From Myrica gale (Eukaryota > Streptophyta > Magnoliopsida > Fagales > Myricaceae), in NCBI GenBank assembly GCA_963930655.1, contig OZ005621.1, positions 19,083,001 to 19,147,000 on the forward strand: a stretch of 64,000 bases of DNA, in the 5' to 3' direction. The notes beneath the pieces are model-generated. The model did no database searches, had not been told where the DNA came from, and worked only from the letters and a program-made list of their open reading frames with translations. Below, piece by piece: positions 23,035 to 34,796 of this stretch; within the stretch, counting starts at the first letter, position 1, and every line of letters starts with the position of its first letter. A program made the position numbers and the translations under genes.

Positions 23035-24036
23035 TGTTAGCGCATTTTTGTATTGGCAAAATTCCGTGTCAAAATATGTCTTGATCGAGTTGTCACTTTG
23101 ATCCCCACATTTTTTCAAGAGTTAGAAGAGTTGATGGTTTGTCCAAAGTCTTCATCATGTTCAACCAGCGTTCAACAGGCGCTCGAGCGGCCTTGGAAAA
23201 ATTCATACAGAGTCATCACGTTCAACCAGCGTTAAACCAGCGCTCGAGCGACCATTGAAAAAATGCAGACAGAGTCACAGCGTTAGACTAGTGTTAGACA
23301 AGCGCTTGAGCGCTCAGTGCAAATTTCAGATAGAAACATAAGCGTTTGACCAGCGCTCGAGCGACTTCCGGCGAATTTCCAAAATTACTCAAATTTTGGA
23401 CTTTCCTTGTGAAACCAAGGGAAACCCTATTAGGTTTCGTGGGAGGCTGTCCTAAACTTTATTGAGGCTTTCATTGAGTAGATTTGTGCCTCCTTCTTTG
23501 AGAGAAAACCCCAGAAGAGTTGTGCTTCAAGATTGACGAGTTTTCTCTATTCTTTGATCATATATCTTTGTAACCTTCATGGTGTTGAAGGCGTGCTGAA
23601 GAACAAGAGTGTTCGGTGAAGAATTCATAAGAAGATCCTCAAAGGTTTGAGGGGAATGTCGTACGAAGCAGGTCTAAGCAGGGAGGCTTAGATTATTACA
23701 TCAGGGTTTTCAGAGTCAAGCAACAGGGGTTGCCCGTGTCTGAATCACTGTTTGTAAGGTTTTCTTCTTAGTGGATTCTAGGTGACTGCTAGCCCGGAGT
23801 TATTTTTCCTTTGAATGATATTTCAAAGGTTTTCCACTTTGTCACCAAATTCTTGTCTCTTTGTGTGATTGAAGTTTGTTTTAATTTTCCGCTGCCTGTT
23901 TGTTGACTGAGTTGATTATTATGCATATCTAGGCTGAACAATTTTAGAACATGTTTTAAAATTGTTATTGATTTGTTAATTAGAGGGATTTAATTTCCAC
24001 CTCTAAGTGTTATTAGGGTCTAAACTAGATTTTTCA
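23035..24036 (+). mobile_element. Solo LTR inside a sucrose synthase exon
   Basis: A 1.0-kb block beginning TGTTAGCG and ending TTTTTCA interrupts the exon between 'LKEW' and 'GFEKGWG'. Removing it with one copy of the flanking GTGG restores the reading frame exactly, so GTGG (4 bp), or AGTGG (5 bp) if the LTR ends one base earlier, is the target-site duplication. There is no gag, pol, primer site or second LTR, so it is a solo LTR left by recombination. Strand is by convention of the TG...CA ends. Confidence 0.85.
23105..23370. repeat. Degenerate tandem repeat with GCGCTCGAGCG cores
   Basis: Within the solo LTR, about four diverged copies (spacing roughly 65 bases) contain the palindromic core GCGCTCGAGCG together with 'AACCAGCGTT' and 'GAGTCA' words. 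Such internal repeats often lie in the U3 part of plant LTRs; their role here is unknown. Confidence 0.7.
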
Positions 24037-27000
24037 GTGGGGATTTGAGAAAGGATGGGGGAGTACTGCAGAGAGGGTTAAGGAGACAATAAGTATACTT
24101 TTGAGGCACTCCAAGCACCAGACCCGGCAAAGTTGGAGTTGCTCTTTAGCAGGCTGCCTGCCGTATTCAGCATGGTCATCTTCTCCCCTCATGGCTACTT
24201 CGGGCAATCAGATGTCCTCGGATTGCCAGACACTGGCGGCCAGGTGAAGAGATTATTTAACAATAGCAATTATAATGATATAAAAAATCACCAGATGAAA
24301 ATCTTGACTAATGTATTAAGTTTATCTGTTGTTGATTTAAAGTGGGTTGTTTACATTCTTGATCAAGTAAGAGCCTTAGAGGAAGAATTGCTCCTCAGAA
24401 TCAAGCAGCAAGGTCTTCATGTGAAGCCTCAGATTCTTGTGGTGAGCTATTAACAAAGGATTGCGAGGAATGAGTCTTTAGACAATAAAAATTTAGCAAT
24501 CAGGATTACTTTCCTCTTTCACTTCTTAATTCTATTTTGCAGGTAACAAGACTTATACCAGATGCTCGAGGGACAAAGTGCAACCAGGAGCTGGAGCCTA
24601 TTGTCCACACTAAGCACTCTCACATTCTTAGAGTCCCATTTAGAACAGAGAATGGGGTTCTTCGCCAATGGGTTTCCCGTTTCGATATCTACCCTTACCT
24701 TGAGAGAGCCGAGGCATAGTTGCTATCAATTTTTTCTTATTCCATTTTGCCAAAAATATTTTCTCATTCTAGTCTTCTCCCTTTATCCTTCCCATCACTA
24801 GGATGCTACCGCTAAGATCCTCGAACACATGGAATGCAAACCGGACCTCATCATTGGGAACTACATTGATGGAAACTTAGTCGCATCTTCGATGGCAAGC
24901 AAACTTGGAATAACTCAGGTCTAATCCATTTTTCTAGTCTTTCTTCTCCAACCTCTATCTTCTATGGACGAAACGAACTCTATCTTGCATTGCTATGAAC
25001 GCTTGATCAATTTTGGTTCATTTTATGTCTTCCTCTAACTCTGAACTTTGACATGCTCCAAACACAGGGCACTATTGCTCATGCTTTAGAAAAAAACCAA
25101 GTACGAAGATTATGATGTGAAATGGAAGGAATTCGATCCCAAATACCACTTTTCATGTCAGTTCACAGCTGATGTAATCTCAATGAATGCAGCTGATTTC
25201 ATCATCACAAGCACATATCAAGAAATTGCTGGAAGGTTAGACTACCGAATTATCTTCGATACAACCACACACTGATTAACATCAACTTGGAAGTTGTTAA
25301 CTCAAGAAATGTTAATTCTTCAGCAAGGATAGGCCTGGCCAGTATGAAAGCCATGTAGCATTTACCATGCCGGGACTTTATCGGGTAGTCTCAGGGATCA
25401 ATGTGTTTGATCCAAAGTTCAACATCGCTGCCCCAGGGGCTGATCAATCTGTCTACTTCCCCTACACTGAGAAACAGAGACGGCTAGCCACTTTTCACCC
25501 TGCCATTGATGAACTACTCTACAGCAAGGAGGATAACAATGAGCACATGTAAGTCCAATGTCTCTTTAAAGGCTCTTAGTTCCATTTATCTTATTAGTAT
25601 CTCTTTATCGTGAAAGGTTTCATTGTAATTGTCTACTACTGAAACTAATACATACCTGGAACAGAGGATATTTGGCAGACAAGAAAAAACCAATCATCTT
25701 CTCTATGGCACGACTTGATACAGTGAAGAACATTACCAGACTAACAGAATGTTATGGGAAGAACAAAAGGCTGAGGAGTTTGGTAAATCTTGTGATTGTA
25801 GCAGGATTTTTTGATCCATCGAAATCGAAGGACAGAGAAGAAATTGCAGAAATAAAAAGGATGCATGCCTTGATAGAGCTCAAGGGGCAGATCAGATGGA
25901 TAGCAGCTCAAACTGACAGATATCGCAATAGCGAGCTGTACAGATGCATTGCGGATACAAAGGTTGCTTTTGTGCAGCCTGCACTATACGAGGCTTTTGG
26001 ACTGACAGTCATTGAGGCAATTAACTGTGGATTACCCACCTTTGCAACCAATCAAGGAGGCCCAGCAGAAATTATTGTTGATGGGATCTCAGGCTTTCAT
26101 ATTGATCCCAACAATGGCGATGAATCGAGCAACAAGATTGCTGATTTCTTTGAAAAGTGCAAGACGGATGCTGACTATTGGAAAAATATCTCAAAAGCTG
26201 GTCTCCAGCCCATAAATGAATGGTAACTATATGTAGCTAGGATATAGAGAACCTGTCATAAGAATTTTCATTTTATATCTGACGGTCCTCGCATTGTAGC
26301 TACACATGGAACATTTATGCAAACAAGCTGCTGAACATGGGAGCTACCTATGGATTCTGGAGGCAGTTGAACAAGGAACAGAAGCTAGCTAAACAAAGAT
26401 ACATTCACATGTTCTATAATCTCCAATTCAGGAATCTGTTGAGTTTTTGACAATTATATTGGACACTTGAAACGTAGAGAAATTTTTGTATTAAGCCAAC
26501 ATTCATTGTGCCACAGGCAAGGAAGTTGTCCATCCCAAGCGAAGGACCTCAACAGCCAACCTCTCAGGCAATAACTGCACCCAAACAACCAGCACCAGCC
26601 TTGGTAGCTGCACCCAAACAGCCAGCCCCCGCCGCCACTGTACCAGCCTCCGAACAACCACTGCCGGCAGTAACAGCTTAGCCTAAAACTCCAGAGCCAA
26701 CATCGACAATTGGATCTCAGGCGACACAAAGGTATAAAAGCGACTTTAAAGACAAATTGGAGTTAAACCAGATAAACCGTGACAATCTTTTTCACACTTT
26801 GCATGTTTTCAGCACAGCTTTTCCCTACACTTCAGTTTGATATATATATTAACACCCATTGAATAACATTTAGGATCTTCGGCTAATTTTCTTACCTTCC
26901 GGCACATTTCAACTCAAAAGGGACTTATTTATTCACAGGCCTGAAGGTGCAGACCAGCAGCAGCTTGACCGTGCACAAGCATGGTGGCCTTGGAGGTGGT

Positions 27001-27083
27001 GGCGCTTCATTCTTGGTGCTCTCTTTGTTCTCTTTGTTACTTCTTACATCCTAATGAGGTTGTATAATGATTCAGAGAACTGA

Positions 27084-29312
27084 AAGTGAAATTAAGATGA
27101 AGTGAGGAGAGAAAGATCATGTAAATATCTCAAGTTGTAAAGGCCTCTCTACAATAATAAATAAGATGTCTTGTTGGCTGCCTTTCTTTCCATCTTAGAC
27201 AAGTCCATTTGCTTTGCTTCCACAAAAGGACCAATAACCTTAACGGAACTACCAGAGGTCGCAAAACCTTATCGTCACGGGAACCTCAAAAAGACCAATG
27301 CTACGGTAGTACGCTGGAGGTGTTTCAGAAGAGTTCTCTTCCTTTGGGCATGTTTGGAAGGCAGATCCAGACTAGGATTTGGATTCAGTCCTATTCTGGG
27401 TCTTATAAGCTAAATCTGGAAGTTTTAGAGCTGCGCTGGGTTCCTGTGGAGATATATATATATATATATATATATAATTACACTTATCACTCTCTAACTA
27501 CCACGTCTTTTTTACTTTGCATGATCCAAACTACCATGACTCAAGAGTTTGCACTCTTCATCCATAATTTCTGTCGATTTAGAGGGAAAACTAATCATGT
27601 GCATCTTATGTGACTTTTTCTCACATGATCTTCCGATTTTGCCTCTTCGTTTGAGGGTGCAAAATGAAAAAAAAAATACGGTAGTTTGAGGGTGCAAAGT
27701 GAAAAACACATGATAGTTTGTGGACCAACATATTGTATTTGTATTTGTAATTGTTTTTGCTTAGGTACTTTGATTTGAAACCTCATACATAAATGTTGTT
27801 CAGCTGTAGATTGAGAAAGAAGAATAATGCCATATGAATTTATTCAAGAGATTGGGCATGGCTATGATGCATTACATGTTAATCCCAAGTAATTTTTAGC
27901 TCATGTTTTGGTCTCTGTTGACGTTTGAGTACTTAGCCCTAAGCTCAAAATAGGATATCAATGTATTAATTGGAGTGCAGATCTACTCTTCTATTAAGAT
28001 AACCTTACGCAAGACGCCTTCTGTCAATACAGAAGACTCACGCAAATAAAGAGAGAGAAAAGAATCCAAGCAAATGGCCTTATGAAAAATATGCCCAGTT
28101 TGCTTTGATCTGTTCGAGAATTCTAACTTATTTGATTATTTGAACACTGAAAAAGTACGTAGCTTATAGTGACTTTGTCGAGCCCACATTAGAACAATAG
28201 AAGGCTACCTATGTTTGCATACTAAAATTTTATCATCATTACAAAACACTATCTCCTTATTTTTTCATCAATTTTCATACATTTTTTCACCACCTCTCAT
28301 AAACTTTTTCACTTTTTCACCCTCTCTTCAATTTTTCATCAACTTCAATACCTAAAATTTTAACCACCCTAAAATTTTGTTTCTCAAACACAACCTGAAC
28401 GCCGTAGAATTTGGAACCAAACTGTCCAACCAGGACACCTGACAAATTCGACCCAAAAATAATTCTAGGTTTTTTTTTATCAAAACACAAATATATTCAA
28501 ACTAACAAAAAGAAACAAAACAAAAATATAACCAAAGTTATGGGTGATTAGTCCCCTCATACAGCCAAAGCAAGTCCGAAAAATGCTAAAAATAAGAGGG
28601 GTAGCCTCCAAGATCAACTTTAAATTAAGGCTGCCGAGGCAATTGGTGCTCTAACGAATTTGCATCTCGATTCTAGGGTTTGATTTGTGTGGAGAAAGGG
28701 TGGAAAATATTCAAAAGTTAAGAAGGGAGAGGAGAGGGTTTAAGCCTTAAATATGATTTGGCTAAACTTGCATTTCATATAGGAGTGTGAAGATGATCAA
28801 GAGCTGAAATGCATGCAGAAGTGAATCTTGCTAAAGAAATGTGAAGTTGCTCATGCATTCGTGGGGTTGCAAGGCTGCAAAGTGGGGCTACTTCTGTTTG
28901 ACCAAGAGAGAAGAGATGAACAAAAGTTCTTGAAGGTTACAAATATTATACCAATTGTCTCTTCGTTCTGATCTTCTCGTGTGTACAGAAAAGCTCTCAA
29001 AATCCAACAACCACACAAGGAATTAATGATATCTTTATTTCACAAGAAATTAACAACCAAATCACTTCCAAGAATTTAAAAAAAAAACCACAAAAGGATA
29101 TCCACAGAGTCATACGATAATTTGACCCTAGTGAAGCAAAACCCAACCAAACCCAGCATTATGCAAATTAGGGATAATTAATTAATCTACAAATTATGAG
29201 AGTTGAGATCGAAATCTTTTGAAACTGTTTGCAAAAAGTGTGTATTATTATATTTAGCATTTTTTTTATGTTATTCTCACCACCACCAATATTCATGCAT
29301 GCTATCAACTCT
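27084..29312. other. Gene-free region between the SUS pseudogene and NAC
   Basis: No gene recognised. It holds a (TA)n microsatellite at about 27452-27475, a pair of inverted 'CAAACTACC/GGTAGTTTG' words (about 27527 and 27681) that may be the ends of a small element, and a Tourist-like AT-rich candidate around 28205-28396 (ends 'ATGTTTGCATACTAAAATTT' and the reverse complement 'GGTTGTGTTTGAGAAAC'). Confidence 0.45.
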
Positions 29313-32300
29313 TTAGTTTGTGAATGCCACGTGAGAGACTTCTTGATCACCACCACCCATAGCTGTGTTAGAAGAACACCATGCATCGTCTGTGATGAAC
29401 TGCATCCACGAATCATCTTTATCTTCCTCATCTACGCATGATGGTGATGCCATTGCAACGTCTGGGGACATGGTTTCATGATATTCATTGATTACGCCTT
29501 GTGAGCCCTCGAGTAATGATATACTACTACACTGCCCTTGATCTTCGATTTCGGAGCAGATTCCATTTTTCTTGAACACGCGGCAAAGTGCGTATGTATC
29601 CTGCAAGTAGTAAGTAATATAATAAGTGGGTACTGTAAAGACACGTCCTTCCCGTTTTTATACATTCTTGTTTGAGAGTGAGACAGAGAGAGAGACAGAG
29701 ATACAGAGAAAGAGAGAGAGAGACAGAGAGAGATGCCATTTCATCCAATTATTATACTTCTTCTATATAAGATCCCTTTGGATATATACTTAAAGCCTGC
29801 ATCCAAGGGGTAATAAAGCTAAAGCAGTCAATAATTGAGGCTGAAGCTCAGGTGTAAATGGACGTAACACCAACAAGAATCGTCACGTGCACAGCCATAT
29901 GATCTGTCTACAGCTTGTTCTACTATAGAAATCTAAAATTGCAGAGAAAACCTTCCAATATCCATTTTTCCGTCTTTTGCGAGGCTTTCTCGATGTGTAA
30001 AGCAGAACATTTCTGACTTATTTCACCCATATATATATATATATAAGTATCTAATTGGACTGAAATTGAATAATTCGCATTGTCTGCTGCGAAGTGATCT
30101 GATCATCCTAACTATATCCAGAAGTTTTTGGCGTATCCTACGCAGGACCGGCTCAAACAAAATGGAGGTCTAAGGCAAAATAAATTAATAGGTTTTTATA
30201 TAAAATTTAATATAAAACATTTAAAATTACTTGAAAATTATTAAATTTAATATAAAATATTAAAGGCCCCATTAATTATTTTTTATGAGGCACTCGTACA
30301 TGACATCAAGGCCCCATGACTAGAACAATTAAGAAATTTATAAAGCATTTTTTCTCTTTGAGCAAAGTTCAGAAATATCTAAAAAAAAATTAGGAATTCT
30401 GGAAGAAATATATATGTCTACTCATGATAAAAAAATGAAAAGATTGTATTTTGTCTTTTTTTTTTATTAACTCAGTTGTCTTTTTATTTTTGAGTCATTT
30501 ACAACACAAAAAAAATATAAAAAAAAATATTTTTAGTCTTTACGGGGCCTTGCTCAGGGTGAGGCCTTAGGCCACCGCCTAACTTGCCTTACCGTTGAGC
30601 CGGCCCTAATCCTACGTACATTTAGATCATCAAGGGATGTAAAAACTTGATTGATATATCCATCAATACCTTGTTTTTGTGTTTAGAATAAAGTAAAAGT
30701 AGCCGACACCTTCTTGCACATGAAAGTGATTAGGAGGACGCTTTTGGATTTAGAATAGAAGCCCTCGCTCGAATCTAGATTGGTAGATCAGAGAATTTTA
30801 AAAAGCAGATAAGAACTAAATAATAAGCGGGTTTGAGAAGGGGATTTGGGTCATATTGGGATACTACTTTTGTTTCCTCAGAGAAAGACAAAGTGAAGAA
30901 ACACTTTGTCACTTAAGAGATCTAAGACCAGTGCAAGCAACGAATATGTCATCCATTTTGTACTGATGCACTTAGAAGTAATAAACAAATTATTAAAAAA
31001 GGCCGAGACACAGAGAGATCAGAGAGAGAGACCCCTGACTTTGCATGCACGCCATGCACTTCCCACGTTCTTCCACAAACAGCTTAAGTGTATGCCCCAC
31101 AGGCATGCAGTACTAGACATTAGTTTGCGATCCGCATACTAGTACCAGACATTCCTAGATTTTAGTGATCCTATTGCATGCTATGAGAGTGTATCTCTGA
31201 AGTAATGTAGCGTGGTGGCAATTGGTGAACCTTTGGCTTGCTTTCTATCCTTTGGTTTAAAAGAGAAGGTGAAAAAGAAGCAAAGAAAAATGCTTTTCTC
31301 ACTATGGGAAGCATCAGACTTCATGCTTTTCAAGTCAAAATGGGGACATGTGTATGCGGAAAATCAAAGAACGCGCGTGATAGTAGTAAAAGAAGAAAAA
31401 AAACAATAAAATACAACAGTACACAGAAAAATAACTATTATTGTTTTTTGGATGTCTTTTGCCATGAGAAAAATTAAAGCACTTACAAAAAACGAAAAGG
31501 AGGGTCACAGTTTGGATTAATCCACGTAATTGGTTGGGGACTATAAATTATTCTAAAACATCAGCAAACTTACTCTGTAAAAGGGTGTCATGGTTATGAA
31601 ATAAGGCTTTCCCTGAAAATCTTTAGGAATCCATTCGTTATTTTCCATCACTTGTACCCAACCAATTAAGAGCTCAAATTTTACGGACTAAGTAAAGAAA
31701 TTTGATCAATGGAGTTTCCATTTATTTGCTATAGTTAACAACAGCAGTCCATGATAATTCCTTGAGAAGCGTATTACGAATTAGAAGAGAAGCTGAGAAT
31801 TATATATTGAGGATGAGTTTTTCTAAGGTGCTAGTTTTAATTTTGATAAGAAAACAACGCAAATTTGCTCGAAGAGTTTTTATAAATAGATGTACTATTT
31901 TCTGTGTCCTTTCTTCCTCTGTAGAACTTTTAGTAGCTTAATCAGCTGATATCATGAAATTAGCAAGTCATTAGAAACTAGCGATATCTCACAAGAAGAG
32001 TGTTTATATGTCGGTGACGATGATAACCTAATAGCTAGGGACAGACAACACAGAGTTCTGAGAGATGCATTCAGTATATGGATCATTTCCGTATTAATTA
32101 GTTTGTCTGCGCTTTAACTGGCATTTGCTTCGGGAACAATTATTATATATGATGCTGTCAATTGTCATCAATATATACTTAGAGAATAATGCATGAACTA
32201 AACGCATACGTACCTGAATTCCAGAGGTGTCCTCGAACTCCTTGTCGTCAAGGCGATATTCATGCATTACCCAATCAGTTCTAATCCCCTGAGGAGCTCG

Positions 32301-33924
32301 CCCCCTGTAGTAAACCAACGTTTTCTTCATTCCAATGGGTCGGTTCTGGCACGTAACCCTCCTGTCTTTTCCAGTGGACTTCCAATATCCAGCTCGAGTT
32401 GCTCTGTTGGTTCTGAATCCATTTGGGTATTTTCGATCCCGGGGTCCAAAGAAGTACCATTCTGGGTCTCTACTTGGTAAAAATGATTTCTCTGCATGAT
32501 TTCATCGCGAAGTCCGAACCAAAAATCAGGTATATATTATGCAGCAAACACACACACACCGTCTTTCTGATAAATGGATGAAATACTTCATTTTCAGCAA
32601 GGAGTAAGGGCAATGTTAAAAAACAAGAAAGAAGAAGAAGAAGATGAGCAGTGGCGGATTCAAGATCCAATTCGAAGGGGGCGAACACATAAAGCGAAAT
32701 GACAAAAAAAAATTTCCTATGTAATGTAAAAAATGTCATAGAATTAAAATATCGAAAATTAAGGATTTAAAAACATTAAAAATTTTAAAATACATATACA
32801 TACTATTTGCTGAGACTGAATGTGGCAATTGGATTCTAATAATTTGCATCTTTTATATATATATATAAGAAAATGATAATTTGAGCAGTAGGAACTCCAC
32901 GAAAATTCAAGGGCATGAAAAACCTAAATAAATAAAAAACCAGCTAAATAATTAATTCGGGACCCAAAAATATGACTGAGTTTTCTATTTATTCTTGAAA
33001 AAAATTAAAAAAATTAGAAATTTCCAGGTAGAAACCTCTATAACCCTAAGATATTATCCATGGTAATATAATAGTTTCTTCTTCTGAGCATTTATTATAG
33101 TACGTTGCATGACTTTCTTATCACAAACTTGTCCATTATCTAAACAAAATAAAACAACAAAGTGAAGACAATCAATCAATTGGATCACAACCAAAATATA
33201 AATAAAACTATAGTATCAAACCGAAACATAAAACATTTTGATTCAAAAATATTAAATGTAGATATTCACATATTCACAATGGATCACAACTAAAAAAATA
33301 TTAATTACATTGCATTCAATTTACATTACAATCAAATTAATTAAAAATTATATTACCAATGGGGTCAGGGCCCACAGGCCCAAGCCAACTTATGAATAAA
33401 AAATAAAATAAATAAATGAAAAAAAAAATTGGGGATGCAATGGGCCGCACCCCCTGCATCCGCCTATGAAGATGAGGAATGGCATACAGTTCAAGACATT
33501 GGGAATCTTGGTGAAGAAAAGAACCCAAGATCATGATAAGCCTCGGCTATGCTCTCAAATGAATCCGGAATATTTTACCACTTGCTCTGAACTCTGAAGG
33601 TATACAGAGACTAAAACAACCTCATGATTGAGGTAAGGCACTCACAAGGACGACACATTTCATGGTCAAATATGCAATCTAACATAAACGACACATATAT
33701 GTGAGAAATAATCTAATCAGCTAAGGCATGACGGCGATTAAGCCGGTGGAGGATGAGGAGGAGAAACCTGATAACTCCCACGGTTCACATTTGTAGAGAT
33801 CAACTTCAGGGATAATGTCGAGTTCAATTTCTTGGCCATTGATTTTCCTCTTGAGATAATAATTCACAAGCTCTTCGTCGGTCGGATGGAACCTAAAACC
33901 AGGTGGCAGTCCGACCGGAGCCAT
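29313..33924 (-). CDS. NAC-domain transcription factor
   Basis: Plant-specific DNA-binding transcription factor expected in the nucleus. Three minus-strand exons, in transcript order 33924-33768, 32491-32214 and 29600-29313, join to 240 codons in frame. The NAC domain fills about residues 6-155: '[19 protein letters not shown]', '[13 protein letters not shown]', '[14 protein letters not shown]', '[16 protein letters not shown]', '[14 protein letters not shown]', 'WVMHEYRL' and 'YALCRVFKK'. The N-terminal part resembles the ANAC045/086 group, but the C-terminus is short and acidic ('[14 protein letters not shown]', a plausible activation region), so orthology is open. Introns of 1.3 and 2.6 kb each hold a hAT MITE. 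Reading frame and splice signals are intact. A TATATATAAA box lies about 60 bases before the ATG. Confidence 0.95.
30143..30608. mobile_element. hAT-type MITE in NAC intron 2 (466 bp)
   Basis: Ends CAGGACCGGCTCAA and TTGAGCCGGCCCTA form an inverted repeat, with a perfect 8-bp target-site duplication ATCCTACG at 30135-30142 and 30609-30616. It is the same family as 4497-4872. Non-coding and AT-rich inside. Confidence 0.92.
32649..33468. mobile_element. hAT-type nonautonomous element in NAC intron 1 (820 bp)
   Basis: The left end CAGTGGCGGATTC and the right end, reverse complement CATAGGCGGATGC, are imperfect inverted repeats. A perfect 8-bp target-site duplication AAGATGAG lies at 32641-32648 and 33469-33476. 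The AT-rich interior has no transposase. A relative begins at 2213. Confidence 0.92.
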
Positions 33925-33983
33925 TTCTTTCCCTTAATCTCTCCTTCTAAAGTTCTTTTCTCCTGTCACTACCACGGTCATGA

Positions 33984-33993
33984 TTTATATATA
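33984..33993 (-). promoter_or_regulatory. Probable TATA box of the NAC gene
   Basis: On the minus strand this reads TATATATAAA, about 60 bases upstream of the ATG at 33924, a normal distance for a short leader. Support is motif and spacing only. Confidence 0.55.
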
Positions 33994-34796
33994 GAAGGAT
34001 TCAAAGTCCTTTGTCTTTGGTTCGTTTTGCACTTTCTCTTTAACAGATTCTCGACAAGCGTTTCTTGCAAGCCCTTTTCTTCTTATACTACACAGCATTA
34101 ATACTTCTAGTCCAAGTGATATGTTCGTACCTGCTTTAATCTACTCTATAATTAATTCCCTAATTAATTTTTATGAATTAACATTTATAGGGTACTTACC
34201 GTACTACGTCTAGGTTCTATTTTTTGACATAATTAGTCGATGAGGATAGATTTCTGGACCTACGGACTACTCCTTTTCTGGGAGATATTGCTAATTCTTT
34301 GCTATAAATCTATCTCTTATCTTTCGAGCATATTTCAATCTCAAGTCTTCATATTATTGCTAATTCTTGTGAAACATGATCACGTATGGCTAAAAAATAC
34401 TTGAGAATGTCTTATATATATATAGATCAACATACATGCTTTGGCCCGCGTTATAACAAGCTCAACCGTGTATACTATCCAAATAATTTGCATGTCGAGG
34501 CCGTGATTATACAAATTATGATTAGAAGTTATGGTTGTAATTTTAAAATAAATATTCAATGGCCACAATCATTTCTTTAAAATAAATATTCAATCTAGTC
34601 ACCTTAGTTAACGAGGCATGTGAGACAAAATGGTTAATAGACTTGGTGGCCAAATCCTTGTCTTTAAATGTCCATTTTAAAATCGCAGCCATATTTTAAA
34701 ATTTTTTGCACAATCTTTCTTTGCACATAATCATTTCTCATTGTGAATTCTATATGTGTGTATATATAAGTGATAGCGCAAAAACATTACACTTGC
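33994..34796. other. NAC upstream region
   Basis: Presumed promoter and intergenic DNA of the minus-strand NAC gene. AT-rich; no coding region or complete repeat recognised. Confidence 0.45.

Larger units (their letters stand above)
21661..27083 (+). pseudogene. Sucrose synthase (SUS6/7 type), disrupted
   Basis: Intact relatives convert sucrose and UDP to UDP-glucose and fructose. Exon remnants: 21661-21757, 21870-21990, ~22104-22255, 22462-22654, 22762-22880, 23022-24243 (split by a solo LTR), ~24346-24441, 24541-24720, 24802-24918, 25068-25235, 25324-25548, 25665-26222, 26300-~26442, 26517-26731, 26939-27083. Family landmarks include 'MPDALRQSRYHVKRCFAR', '[14 protein letters not shown]', '[20 protein letters not shown]' and '[16 protein letters not shown]'. 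Lesions: frameshifts in exons 1 and 2, TAA at 22472-22474, a lost base near 24093, a changed exon end near 24710, an extra A near 25090, a missing Lys-Tyr-Lys block near 25880, and TAG at 26679-26681. Exons 11-12 are still long and open, so decay looks fairly recent. The last exons encode a Pro/Ala-rich linker and a membrane-spanning tail. Confidence 0.9.
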
